A DNA stretch of 64,000 nt from contig NZ_JACONT010000005.1 of assembly GCF_014358075.1 (NCBI RefSeq), forward strand, positions 1 to 64,000, given 5' to 3'. Below, in pieces: positions 16,870-25,384 of this stretch. Source of the DNA: Sphingomonas albertensis. GTDB lineage: Bacteria > Pseudomonadota > Alphaproteobacteria > Sphingomonadales > Sphingomonadaceae. The notes under the pieces were generated by a model that saw only the letters and a program-made list of their open reading frames with translations, made no database searches and was not told where the DNA came from. The first letter of the stretch is position 1, and each line of letters begins with the position of its first letter. The translations under genes and the position numbers were made by a program.

Positions 16870-18152
16870 CAGATATCTTTCGCGAGGCGCACGCCGGTGA
16901 ACTGCCACCGTTGGTGCGGATAGAAGAAATTGCGGTAGCTCGCGCGCACGTGACCGCGCGGCGTCGCGCAGCTGCCGCCGCGCAGGATGAACTGCGAACT
17001 CATGAACTTGCCGTTATATTCGCCGACCGCGCCGTCGACCTTTGCGAACTTCGGATAGGGACGATATGCGCTGCCGGTCCATTCCCAGACATCGCCGAAG
17101 AACGCCGGACCGCCCGGCGAAGGCCGCGGTTCGACCGGACCCGCGACGTCCATCTGGTTGCCACCGGAGGCGTCGTGCGAAGCCGCGGCCGCCTCCCATT
17201 CGAACTCGGTCGGCAATCGCGCCCCGGCCCAGCTCGCATACGCATCTGCCTCGAAGAAGCTGACATGCGTCACCGGCGCGGCCGGATCGATCGCGCGGCG
17301 GCCATCGAGCCCGAACCGGGTCCAGCCGCTCCCAGACTCGCCATCGCGCTCTTCCCAATACAGCGGTGCGACGATCCCTTCCGCCTTCACCCACGCCCAG
17401 CCATCGGCCAGCCAGTGCCGGGCATCGCGGTAACCGCCATCGGCGATGAATACGGCCCATTCGCCATTGGTCACGGTCCGGTCGGCGATCGCGTGCGGCG
17501 ACAGCAACGCAGCATGACGCGGCCCCTCGCAATCGAACGAGAACCCTTCGCCGTCATGGCCGATCTCCACGATCTCGCTCCCACGCTCGATCCATCCGAT
17601 CGGACCCGGCATCGCCACCGGAATTTTGCGCGCCGCCGGCCACATCGCCGGCTCGAGCGGATTCTCCGAAAACATGTGGAGGATATCGGTCACCAGCAAT
17701 TCCTGGTGCTGCTCCTCATGATGGCAACCGAGTGCCACCAGCGCCTGCGCATCCTCGGACAAGGTCGGCAGCGCGTCGAGCAGCGCCGCATCGACATGCG
17801 CGCGATACGCCCGCACCTCGTCGAGCGACGGCCGCGTCACCATCCCGCGGCGGTCGCGCGCATGGCGACGCCCCTCGGCCTCGTAATAGCTGTTGAACAG
17901 GAACGGGAACCGCTCGTCGTGCAGCGCATAGCCTGCGACATGATCGCGCAGGACGAACGTTTCGAAGAACCACGTCGTATGCGCCATGTGCCATTTGGTC
18001 GGCGACGCATCGGCCATCGACTGCACCGTCGCATCGGCATCCGAGAGGGGAGCGGCGAGTGCGAGCGTCAGATCTCGAACCGCGGCAAACCGCTCGGCTA
18101 GATGAGAGGTCTCCGGCGCCGTGGCGCGATCGGGACGGACGGGACTCGGCAT
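16869..18152 (-). CDS. egtB: ergothioneine biosynthesis sulfoxide synthase
   Basis: This 427-residue iron enzyme joins hercynine to a thiol donor. The N-terminal DinB-like domain (~1-170) carries HMAHTTWFFETF and the iron-ligand motif HHEEQHQE (HX3HXE form). The C-terminal FGE-sulfatase domain includes FPNL-like segments, GARLPTEFEWEAAA, GNVWEWT-like GDVWEWTGSAY and the ending RWQFTGVRLAKD. It is the first gene of the egtBD operon. Which thiol it uses (gamma-glutamylcysteine or cysteine) cannot be read directly. Confidence 0.92.
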   Translation of the reverse strand: MPSPVRPDRATAPETSHLAERFAAVRDLTLALAAPLSDADATVQSMADASPTKWHMAHTTWFFETFVLRDHVAGYALHDERFPFLFNSYYEAEGRRHARDRRGMVTRPSLDEVRAYRAHVDAALLDALPTLSEDAQALVALGCHHEEQHQELLVTDILHMFSENPLEPAMWPAARKIPVAMPGPIGWIERGSEIVEIGHDGEGFSFDCEGPRHAALLSPHAIADRTVTNGEWAVFIADGGYRDARHWLADGWAWVKAEGIVAPLYWEERDGESGSGWTRFGLDGRRAIDPAAPVTHVSFFEADAYASWAGARLPTEFEWEAAAASHDASGGNQMDVAGPVEPRPSPGGPAFFGDVWEWTGSAYRPYPKFAKVDGAVGEYNGKFMSSQFILRGGSCATPRGHVRASYRNFFYPHQRWQFTGVRLAKDI

Positions 18153-18213
18153 CGATCTCTCCTCAGTTCTACGTCGACCGATGCGACGTTGGAACGCAAG
18201 CGACGATACGCGC

Positions 18214-18792
18214 CTAGTCGCGCGTAGCCCCCGGTCGCCATAGAACGTCGCCGGCCCCGTTTTGGTTCACCGCCCGCGACGCCACGAACAGGAAATCCGA
18301 TAACCGGTTAACATACGCTAATGCGGCCGGATTAAGCCGCTGCGTCTCGCTCGCGCCGACCGCGGATCGCTCCGCCCGCCGGCTGATCGCCCGCGCCAGA
18401 TGCAACGCGGCAGCCTCCGCCGAGCCACCCGGCAGGATGAAACTCCGCAACGGGGAGAGGTGCGCGTTCATCGCGTCGATCTCACGCTCCAGCCGCTCGA
18501 CCTGCGAGGGCACGATCCGCAACACCATTTCCGACGGCGTGAAATCGTCCGCGCCGGCGGGTGTGGCCAGGTCCGCGCCGAGATCGAACAGGTCGTTCTG
18601 GATCCGGGTTAGCGCCGCCGCCATCGGCTGATCGCCAAGCGCGATCACCGCGAGGCCGATCGCCGAGTTCGCCTCGTCGACATCGCCGATCGCCTGCATC
18701 AGCGCGCTCGACTTCGACACGCGCGATCCGTCGACGAGACCGGTCGTGCCGTCGTCGCCGGTCCGCGTATAGATCTTGTTCAGCTTGACCAT
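18214..18792 (-). CDS. cob(I)yrinic acid a,c-diamide adenosyltransferase (PduO type)
   Basis: This 192-residue enzyme adds the adenosyl group to cobalamin using ATP. The N-terminal signature KIYTRTGDDGTTGLVDGSRV (ATP-binding loop) and central FILPGGSAEAAALHLARAISRRAER motif place it in the PduO/EutT-like family. The start is the ATG at 18792, which gives the canonical MVKLNKIYTR beginning. It lies in the same direction as the HIG1 gene, separated by a REP-like element. Confidence 0.9.
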   Translation of the reverse strand: MVKLNKIYTRTGDDGTTGLVDGSRVSKSSALMQAIGDVDEANSAIGLAVIALGDQPMAAALTRIQNDLFDLGADLATPAGADDFTPSEMVLRIVPSQVERLEREIDAMNAHLSPLRSFILPGGSAEAAALHLARAISRRAERSAVGASETQRLNPAALAYVNRLSDFLFVASRAVNQNGAGDVLWRPGATRD

Positions 18793-18862
18793 GAATGTTC
18801 CAGATTGAAGCGCATCAACGCCCAGTCGCCGTGCCAATAACCCCGCCCCAGCGACCACACTC

Positions 18863-18944
18863 CGTCACCCCAGCGAAAGCTGGGGTATCCCTCGTGGCTC
18901 GCGACATCCGCCAAACGGTGAGATCCCAGCATCCGCTGGGACGG
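18863..18944. repeat. REP-like repeat (CACCCCAGCGAAAGCTGGGG type), copy 1
   Basis: The unit begins GTCACCCCAGCGAAAGCTGG and ends GATCCCAGCATCCGCTGGGA, and carries two hairpins. A second copy is at 21904-21988 with the same internal order, including CCTCG...TTCGCGACA and GTGAGATCCCAGC. Confidence 0.85.
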
Positions 18945-18983
18945 AGCAAGTTGCAGGCAGAATAGCGCCAAGTGCAAAGCCGC

Positions 18984-19214
18984 TTAAGTCCGCCCCGCCG
19001 CGAACAGGATGACGACCACGATCAGGATCGCCAGCGCCTGGAAGAAGATACGCTGCTGCATCATCCGATTCGATTTCAGCGACGCGGCACTCGGCCCGTT
19101 CCCATCGCGGACCTGCGCGCTGCCCTCCTGCAGGAACGACACGACGCCCCGCACCAGAGCCACGACGGTCGCGATCATCGCCGCGATCAGGAGGATGACG
19201 AGGAATGTGTTCAT
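18984..19214 (-). CDS. HIG1-type twin transmembrane protein
   Basis: This 76-residue inner membrane protein has two transmembrane helices (residues ~3-27 and ~55-72) joined by a polar loop with ASLKSNRMMQQRIFFQ, the pattern of bacterial HIG1 domain proteins. Homologues in alphaproteobacteria and mitochondria are linked to cytochrome oxidase assembly or respiratory supercomplexes. That role is family knowledge, not shown here. Start ATG at 19214. Confidence 0.8.
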   Translation of the reverse strand: MNTFLVILLIAAMIATVVALVRGVVSFLQEGSAQVRDGNGPSAASLKSNRMMQQRIFFQALAILIVVVILFAAGRT

Positions 19215-19330
19215 GATCCGAATGTAAGCGCGCACCGGCGGGGTAGCAATGGCGTACCCGAAGCCGGAAAATGACCCATGTTGCCGATAAGCAATGTTGC
19301 GGACTGCCGCGTGGGTAGCGCACATGGCGC

Positions 19331-19681
19331 ATGCTCTATCTCGCCCTGAAGGCCCTGATTTCCGGTATCCTGATTGCCGCCGCTTCGGAACTCGCGAAGC
19401 GCTATCCCGGTTTCGGTGCGCTCGTGGCGTCGCTGCCGTTGGTTTCGGTGCTCGGCATGATCTGGCTCTGGCACGACAAACCCGATCCGCGGACGATGGC
19501 CGCGCACGCCGGCGCGACCTTCTGGTACGTGCTGCCGTCGCTGCCGATGTTCCTGCTGATCCCCGCGCTGTTGCGACACGGTGTACCCTTCTGGGTGTCG
19601 CTGGTGGCGGGGTGCATACTGACGATCGCATTGTACGCAGCAATGACCTGGGCCGCACCGAGACTGGGGATCGAGCTATAG
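19331..19681 (+). CDS. DUF3147 family membrane protein
   Basis: This 116-residue protein has four predicted transmembrane helices. It contains SELAKRYPGFGALVASLPLVS and MIWLWHDKPDPRTMAAHA, typical of DUF3147, and WYVLPSLPMFLLIPALLR. Function unknown. It is divergent from HIG1 with a 116 bp gap. Confidence 0.8.
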   Translation: MLYLALKALISGILIAAASELAKRYPGFGALVASLPLVSVLGMIWLWHDKPDPRTMAAHAGATFWYVLPSLPMFLLIPALLRHGVPFWVSLVAGCILTIALYAAMTWAAPRLGIEL

Positions 19682-19723
19682 CGGCGCGCACCTCCTCGAG
19701 CAGCGCCACCACCCAGCAGAAAT

Positions 19724-19831
19724 ACCACCCCGGCGAAGGCCGGGGCCCAGTTGGGAAACGTTGCTAACTGAGGGACGCGCCTCGTTACCACGACCTTTCC
19801 AACTGGGCCCCGGCCTTCGCCGGGGTGGTGG
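19724..19831. repeat. large inverted repeat (CCACCCCGGCGAAGGCCGGGG type), copy 1
   Basis: Two ~31 bp complementary arms (19724-19754 and about 19799-19831), each with its own internal hairpin, surround ~45 bp. An equivalent unit is at 27536-27646. Both are followed, 28-29 bp later, by the CCCGCGAAGGCGGG repeat, so the composite order is shared. Confidence 0.85.
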
Positions 19832-19859
19832 CATTTTACAGGCGTCACACCTCCTCGCT

Positions 19860-19914
19860 GTTTCCCCGCGAAGGCGGGACCCAGACTGGGCTCCCGCCTT
19901 CGGGAGAACAAGGA
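19860..19914. repeat. REP-like repeat (TTTCCCCGCGAAGGCGGG type), copy 1
   Basis: An inverted pair, CCCCGCGAAGGCGGG and CCCGCCTTCGGGAG, is joined by ACCCAGACTGGGCT. The second copy is at 27675-27734. A single arm (CCCCGCGAAGGCGGG) also occurs at 4269-4283 between two GTA genes. Confidence 0.8.
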
Positions 19915-19983
19915 AGTGCAGATCGCCAGCCGTTATAAGGCCACCGTGACGGGAGGACAGTCGCACCACCTTAGCTCAGGTCC

Positions 19984-20832
19984 TCACCAAGAAGTCGCGA
20001 GCCGATCCCCACCCCGCACCCGAGCCGCCAGTGTCGCCCCATCCTCCCCACCCTCACGCATCTCCGCCAGCGACAATGCCCCGTCCCGCTTCGCCAACCG
20101 CCGCCCCGCCGCATCCACCACCAGCGGATGATGATGGTACGAAGGCACCGGCAACCCCAGCAAAGCCTGCAACACCCGGTGCACGTCCGTCGCCGCGAAC
20201 AGGTCCACCCCGCGCACCACATCGGTTACCCCCTGCGCGGCATCGTCCAGCGTCACCGCCAGATGATAGCTCGCCGGCGCATCCTTGCGCGCCAGCACCA
20301 CATCCCCCTGCGCCAGAGGATCGGCCACCACCGCCCCGGCAATCGCATCATGCCACGCCAGCGCGCCGGTAATCGCCACCGCCTTCGCCATATCGAGCCG
20401 CCAGCAATGCGCCAGATGCGCGCGTGCGGTCACCTCCTCGACAGTCAGATCCCGGCAGATTCCTGGATAGACCGGCGCAGCATCCCCCTGCGGTGCGGAC
20501 GCACTCGCCGCGATCTCCGCCCGCGTACAGAAACACGGATAGACCAGCCCGCGCGCCTTCAACGTCTCCAGCGCAGCCTGATATTTCGCCAGCCGCTCCG
20601 ACTGGAACACGAGCAAATCCCACCGCAACCCGAGCCACGCCAGATCCTCCAAGATCCCCGCGACGAACTCGGGCCGGCTCCGCGTCCCGTCGATATCCTC
20701 GATCCGCAGCACGAACCGCCCGCCGCGCTCCCGCGCATAGTCATGCGCGCGGATCGCCGATGCCGCGTGGCCCAGGTGCAACCGTCCGGTCGGGCTCGGC
20801 GCGAACCGTGTAATAACCGTCTCGCCGCTCAC
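19984..20832 (-). CDS. gluQRS: tRNA glutamyl-Q(34) synthetase
   Basis: This 282-residue enzyme charges glutamate onto queuosine at position 34 of tRNA-Asp. It has the class I HIGH-like motif PSPTGRLHLGHAASA at ~11-25, the RIEDIDGTRSRPEF segment, the zinc-site pattern CFC...Y...C (YPCFCTRAEI and YPGICRDL), and the shortened KMSKS-like RLAKRDG near the C-terminus. It lacks the anticodon-binding domain of GluRS, which distinguishes it. The start is GTG at 20832. Confidence 0.92.
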   Translation of the reverse strand: MSGETVITRFAPSPTGRLHLGHAASAIRAHDYARERGGRFVLRIEDIDGTRSRPEFVAGILEDLAWLGLRWDLLVFQSERLAKYQAALETLKARGLVYPCFCTRAEIAASASAPQGDAAPVYPGICRDLTVEEVTARAHLAHCWRLDMAKAVAITGALAWHDAIAGAVVADPLAQGDVVLARKDAPASYHLAVTLDDAAQGVTDVVRGVDLFAATDVHRVLQALLGLPVPSYHHHPLVVDAAGRRLAKRDGALSLAEMREGGEDGATLAARVRGGDRLATSW

Positions 20833-20924
20833 CGCGCTTGACCTGACGATACGCGCCGTGCTGTCATGTCCTTGTCATCGCTGTCGTCCATAGGGCGGCC
20901 AGCGAAGCCTGAGTGGGAGGAGCC

Positions 20925-21491
20925 GTGTTTCACCCCGACCTGATACGCCACCCGGATGGTTGTCCGGCGCTCGTGCTGAATGCCGATTATACGCCGCTTT
21001 CCTACTATCCGCTCAGCGTCTGGCCGTGGCAAACTGCGGTCAAGGCTGTCTTCCTCGATCGTGTCGACATCGTCGCCACCTATGAACGCGAAGTCCGCAG
21101 CGCCAATTTCGCGCTGAAACTGCCCTCGGTGATCGCGCTGAAGCAGTTCGTCCGACCGTCGCAATTTCCCGCCTTCACACGCTTCAACCTGTTCCTGCGC
21201 GACAAGTTCACCTGCCAATATTGCGGCAAGCTGCGCGATCTCACCTTCGACCATGTCGTGCCGCGCGCGCAAGGCGGTCGTACCACCTGGGAGAACGTCG
21301 TCACCGCCTGCTCGCCCTGCAACCTCAAGAAAGGCGGGCGCACGCCGAAACAGGCGGCGATGCCGCTCCACCTCGAGCCGATCCGCCCGACCAACTGGCA
21401 CTTGCAGGAACACGGCCGCAGCTTTCCGCCCAACTACCTGCACGACACATGGCACGACTGGCTGTATTGGGACGTTGAACTGGAAGCGTAA
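20925..21491 (+). CDS. HNH endonuclease
   Basis: This 188-residue protein has a zinc-type HNH domain: CQYCGKLRDLTFDHVVPRAQGG, then TWENVVTACSPCNLKKGGRTP, giving two Cys pairs and the H...N...H set. The N-terminal portion PALVLNADYTPLSYYPLSVWPWQTAVKAV is the usual lead of this widespread alphaproteobacterial protein. A GGAGG site lies four bases before the GTG at 20925, so that start is preferred to the GTG at 20913. The substrate is unknown. Confidence 0.88.
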   Translation: MFHPDLIRHPDGCPALVLNADYTPLSYYPLSVWPWQTAVKAVFLDRVDIVATYEREVRSANFALKLPSVIALKQFVRPSQFPAFTRFNLFLRDKFTCQYCGKLRDLTFDHVVPRAQGGRTTWENVVTACSPCNLKKGGRTPKQAAMPLHLEPIRPTNWHLQEHGRSFPPNYLHDTWHDWLYWDVELEA

Positions 21492-21517
21492 CGGCTTTCG
21501 AGACGACGGGAGATTCT

Positions 21518-21892
21518 ATGCAGGTGAAACTGGTGGCGGCGCTCGCCGCGACGGGACTTTTCATGTCCGCGTGCGGCGACAAGGACGAGCAGCGCGCACA
21601 GGCCGACGCCAACGCGGTCGGCTTCGTACCCCCCTCGGTAACGTCGCGCCTAGATTTCGGCGCCAGCATGGAACGCCGTTTCCGCACGCTCGACCGCAAC
21701 GCCGACGACCGCATAACCAAGGACGAACTCCCCGCGCCGAACGCGCGCATCAAGGCGTTCGACCGCAACAATGACGGTATTATCACCGCGATCGAGTGGA
21801 GCGAAGGCACGCTCGCCTGGTTCGATCGGATGGACCTCAACCGAGACGGCACGGTGACGTCCGAAGAACGCGCGGAGTCGCGGAAGCGCTGA
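21518..21892 (+). CDS. EF-hand lipoprotein
   Basis: This 124-residue protein has a signal peptide with lipobox-like FMSAC (Cys at ~19), then two or three EF-hand loops: DRNADDRITKDE, DRNNDGIITAIE and DLNRDGTVTSEE. The acidic positions fit calcium binding. It is expected in the periplasm or anchored to a membrane. It follows the HNH gene after 26 nt and may be cotranscribed. Confidence 0.85.
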   Translation: MQVKLVAALAATGLFMSACGDKDEQRAQADANAVGFVPPSVTSRLDFGASMERRFRTLDRNADDRITKDELPAPNARIKAFDRNNDGIITAIEWSEGTLAWFDRMDLNRDGTVTSEERAESRKR

Positions 21893-21903
21893 GCCCAAAC
21901 ACC

Positions 21904-21988
21904 CGTCACCCCAGCGAAAGCTGGGGTATCCCTCGGGGTTCGCGACACATGCCACACTGTGAGATCCCAGCTTTCGCTGGGATGACGG
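21904..21988. repeat. REP-like repeat (CACCCCAGCGAAAGCTGGGG type), copy 2
   Basis: Same unit as 18863-18944, here just after the EF-hand gene. The right-hand hairpin is GATCCCAGCTTTCGCTGGGA. It may act as a transcription terminator or RNA stabiliser for the HNH/EF-hand pair. Confidence 0.85.
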
Positions 21989-22133
21989 AGTAAGAAGTGG
22001 CAGTTTCACACAGGTGTCCGGTGACGCCCGACGATAATAATATTACGCCAATGGACCTCTCCGCATTCGGTTTCACGCCGCTCACGCTCCAAATCGGGTT
22101 GACCTAAACCCTGCCGCAGCGCAGCAAGGCGCC

Positions 22134-24809
22134 ATGGCAAGCCTCCCCGCAATCGCGAACAATTCCGACATCCGCTTCCTCGGCAAACTGCTCGGCGACG
22201 TCATCCGCGCCTATGGCGGCGAGCGTCTGTTCGCGGCCACCGAGACGATCCGCAAGGCCTCGGTCGAGCGCCACCGCGATGCCTCCGAAGGCAAGCCCGG
22301 CGACGATCGCGCGGTCGATCTCAGCCTCGAAAAGCTCAGCCTCGACGAGACACTCGACTTCGTCCGCGGCTTCATGCTGTTCTCGATGCTCGCCAACCTC
22401 GCCGAGGATCGCCAGGGCATCGCCGCGGAAGACGGCGCCGATCTCGCCTCCGCGATCGCGCAGCTCGAATCCGAAGGCATCGACCGCGCCCAGATCCGTA
22501 CGCTGCTCGATCACGCGCTGATCGCTCCCGTGCTCACCGCGCACCCGACCGAAGTGCGGCGCAAGAGCATGATCGACCACCGCAACCGCATCGCCGAGCT
22601 GATGGGCCTGCGCGATCTCGGCCGCGACACCACGCCGGATGGCGACAGCGTCGACGACGCGATCCTCCGCCAGATCGCTTTGCTCTGGCAAACCCGCGTC
22701 CTGCGCCGCGACCGCCTCTACGTCACCGACGAGGTCGACACCGCGCTGAGCTACCTCCGCGACGTGTTCCTCCCCGCGCTCCCCGCGCTCTACCAGCGCT
22801 GGGACCGCGCACTCGGCGAACGTACGCCCAGTTTCCTGCGCCCCGGCAGCTGGATCGGCGGCGACCGCGACGGCAACCCGTACGTCACCGCCGACTCGCT
22901 CAAGACCGCGCTGTCGAAGGCGAGCGAGGCCGTGCTCGGCTATTATTGCGACGCAGTGCACGCGCTCGGCGCCGAGCTCTCGATCTCGACCGAGCACGCC
23001 CCCGCCGATGCCGCGGTCCAGGCGCTTGCCGACGCCAGCGGCGACGATGCCGCCAGCCGCAGCGACGAGCCCTATCGCCGCGCGCTCTCCGGCATCTACG
23101 CCCGCCTGTCCGCGACGCACGACGCGCTTACCGGCAAGCACGCCCCCCGCCCCGGCCGGCTCGTCGGCGAACCCTACGCCAACCCCGCCGACTTCCGCGC
23201 CGACCTCGTCACGCTCGCGCACGGCCTCGGCATCGCGCTGAAGACCGGTGGCGCGCTCGGCCGGCTGATCCGCGCGGTCGAGACGTTCGGCTTCCACCTC
23301 GCCACACTCGACCTCCGCCAGAACAGCGCCGTCCACGAACGCGTCGTCGCCGAACTGCTGAAAGTTGCCGGCGTCGAGGACAATTACCTGTCGCTCAACG
23401 AAGACGCGCGCGTCGCGCTGCTCCGTCGCGAGCTCGCCAACGCCCGCCCGCTCACCTCGCGCTTTGCCGAATATTCCGAAGAAACCGCCGGCGAACTCGC
23501 GATCGTCCAGGCCGCCGCCGACGCGCACGCCGCCTACGGCCCGGCGTGCATCACCAACTACATCGTCTCGATGGCGCAGTCGGTCACCGATCTGCTCGAA
23601 GTGAACCTCCTGCTCAAGGAAGTCGGCCTCTACCGCCCCGGCGAAACCCCGACCGCAGCGATCATGGCCGTGCCCTTGTTCGAGACGATCGGCGATCTCG
23701 AAGCCGCCCCCGCAGTCATGACCGCGTGGTTCGCACTTCCCGAGATCGCGACCATCTCCAAGGCGCGCGGTCATCAGGAAGTGATGATCGGCTATTCGGA
23801 CAGCAACAAGGACGGCGGGTATCTCACCTCGACCTGGCAGCTCTCGAAAGCCTCGACCGCGCTCAAACCCGTCTTCGCGAAGGCCGGCGTCGGCATGCAG
23901 CTGTTCCACGGCCGCGGCGGCGCGGTCGGCCGCGGCGGCGGCTCCGCCTTCCGCGCGATCCGCGCCCAGCCCTCGGGCACCGTCCAGGGCCGCATCCGCA
24001 TCACCGAGCAGGGCGAAGTGATCGCCGCCAAATACGGTACGAGAGATGCCGCGATGACCAACCTCGAGGCGATCGCGTCGGCCACGCTACTAGCCAGCCT
24101 CGAGCCCGAACGTCTCTCCAACGCCGACAACGCCAGCTTCTCGGCGGCAATGGACACGCTCAGCGACACCGCATTCCACAGCTACCGCGACCTAGTCTAC
24201 GGTACGGAAGGCTTTCGCACCTTCTTCCGCCAGATGACGCCGATCGCCGAGATCGCCGGCCTCAAGATCGGCAGCCGCCCCGCCAGCCGCACCAAGTCCG
24301 ACCGGATCGAAGACCTCCGCGCCATCCCCTGGGTGTTCAGCTGGGCGCAGGCGCGCGTCATGCTCCCCGGCTGGTACGGGGTCGGCCGCGCGATCGCCGA
24401 TTTCGAGGACAAGGCGCTGCTGAAGGACATGGCGCAAGGCTGGCCACTCTTCGCCTCCGCACTGGCGAACCTCGAGATGGTGCTCGCCAAGTCCGACATC
24501 GGCATCGCCGAGCGCTATGCCGGGCTGGTCGAGGACGACAAACTCCGCGAGATCTTCACCACGATCCGCGACGGCTGGCACCAGACCCACGACGGGCTTC
24601 TGCAAGTCACCGGCCAGTCGCGCCTGCTCGAAAAGCACCCCGCGCTAGACGCCTCGATCCGCCTCCGCCTCCCCTATATCGAGCCGCTCAACCTCCTCCA
24701 GATCGAACTGATCAAACGCCGCCGAGCAGGCGAGGACGACCCCCGCATCGGCGAAGGCATCCTCCTCTCCATCAACGCCATCGCCACCGCCCTGCGAAAC
24801 AGCGGCTAA
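22134..24809 (+). CDS. ppc: phosphoenolpyruvate carboxylase
   Basis: This 891-residue enzyme carboxylates PEP to oxaloacetate, refilling the TCA cycle. Motifs are VLTAHPTEVRRKSM (catalytic His), SWIGGDRDGNPYVT, MIGYSDSNKDGGYLTS, the mobile loop FHGRGGAVGRGGG, and GRIRITEQGEVIAAKYG. The C-terminus is ATALRNSG, close to the canonical NTG. Length is typical of the bacterial enzyme. It stands alone, with intergenic REP elements on both sides. Confidence 0.96.
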   Translation: MASLPAIANNSDIRFLGKLLGDVIRAYGGERLFAATETIRKASVERHRDASEGKPGDDRAVDLSLEKLSLDETLDFVRGFMLFSMLANLAEDRQGIAAEDGADLASAIAQLESEGIDRAQIRTLLDHALIAPVLTAHPTEVRRKSMIDHRNRIAELMGLRDLGRDTTPDGDSVDDAILRQIALLWQTRVLRRDRLYVTDEVDTALSYLRDVFLPALPALYQRWDRALGERTPSFLRPGSWIGGDRDGNPYVTADSLKTALSKASEAVLGYYCDAVHALGAELSISTEHAPADAAVQALADASGDDAASRSDEPYRRALSGIYARLSATHDALTGKHAPRPGRLVGEPYANPADFRADLVTLAHGLGIALKTGGALGRLIRAVETFGFHLATLDLRQNSAVHERVVAELLKVAGVEDNYLSLNEDARVALLRRELANARPLTSRFAEYSEETAGELAIVQAAADAHAAYGPACITNYIVSMAQSVTDLLEVNLLLKEVGLYRPGETPTAAIMAVPLFETIGDLEAAPAVMTAWFALPEIATISKARGHQEVMIGYSDSNKDGGYLTSTWQLSKASTALKPVFAKAGVGMQLFHGRGGAVGRGGGSAFRAIRAQPSGTVQGRIRITEQGEVIAAKYGTRDAAMTNLEAIASATLLASLEPERLSNADNASFSAAMDTLSDTAFHSYRDLVYGTEGFRTFFRQMTPIAEIAGLKIGSRPASRTKSDRIEDLRAIPWVFSWAQARVMLPGWYGVGRAIADFEDKALLKDMAQGWPLFASALANLEMVLAKSDIGIAERYAGLVEDDKLREIFTTIRDGWHQTHDGLLQVTGQSRLLEKHPALDASIRLRLPYIEPLNLLQIELIKRRRAGEDDPRIGEGILLSINAIATALRNSG

Positions 24810-24810
24810 T

Positions 24811-24999
24811 CCTCCCCGGAACGGGGAGGGGGACCAGCGAAGCTGGTGGAGGGGGGTGCGACAAAAGTACCAGCCGTGAGACTCGCCGTCACCCACGCGC
24901 AACACCCCGGATCCCTCCACCGCTGCCGTCGCGCCTGGGGCACGCCCCCTCCACCCCGCCGCTACGCGTCGCGGTCCCCCTCCCCGTTCCGGGGAGGAT
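24811..24999. repeat. inverted repeat pair overlapping the thioesterase 3' end
   Basis: Arms 24811-24836 and about 24973-24999 (TCCTCCCCGGAACGGGGAGG with its complement) face each other across ~135 bp. Each arm carries an internal hairpin. The right arm encodes the last residues of the thioesterase (PPRNGEGDRDA) and lies immediately before its stop codon, so a repeat provides the protein's C-terminus. Confidence 0.85.
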
Positions 25000-25384
25000 A
25001 AAACGGCGCAGCGACATCCTCGCGCACCCGCATCAACCGCCCGGTCCCCCGATCCAGCAAAGCCCAGGTCGTCACCGCCTCAAGCTTCACCTTCCCATCA
25101 CCGCCCAAAAACCGAACATGCCGATCGAACCGAGCCCCCTTAGGCGCCCCCTCAACCCAGGTCTCACCAACGACCGTCTCCCCCGCGACGACACTCCCGC
25201 GGTAATCGATCTCATGCCGCGTCACGACCCACACATACGCCAGCTTGTGCTCGGCCGGCGCCACAGCCTCCCAATGCGCGGTCGCGATGGCCTGGATCCA
25301 CTGCACCCAGACCGCATTGTTCACATGCCCAAGCTCGTCGATATCCGCGTCCTGCGCCGTGATCGAGAGCGTGAACCGGCTCAC
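24962..25384 (-). CDS. acyl-CoA thioesterase, hotdog fold (4HBT)
   Basis: This 140-residue protein has the 4-hydroxybenzoyl-CoA thioesterase pattern: DADIDELGHVNNAVWVQWIQ with the catalytic Asp/His region, then HEIDYRGSVVAGETVVGETWV. The GTG start at 25384 overlaps the oligopeptidase stop (GTGA). The final ~11 residues come from a REP-like repeat. Substrate is not evident; such proteins hydrolyse short or aromatic acyl-CoAs in the cytosol. Confidence 0.85.
   Translation of the reverse strand: MSRFTLSITAQDADIDELGHVNNAVWVQWIQAIATAHWEAVAPAEHKLAYVWVVTRHEIDYRGSVVAGETVVGETWVEGAPKGARFDRHVRFLGGDGKVKLEAVTTWALLDRGTGRLMRVREDVAAPFYPPRNGEGDRDA

Noticed and set aside
22104-23909. 601-codon minus-strand frame opposite ppc
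   Set aside because: Composition is Gly/Arg/Glu-heavy without any motif, and the plus strand encodes a textbook PEP carboxylase with all catalytic motifs.
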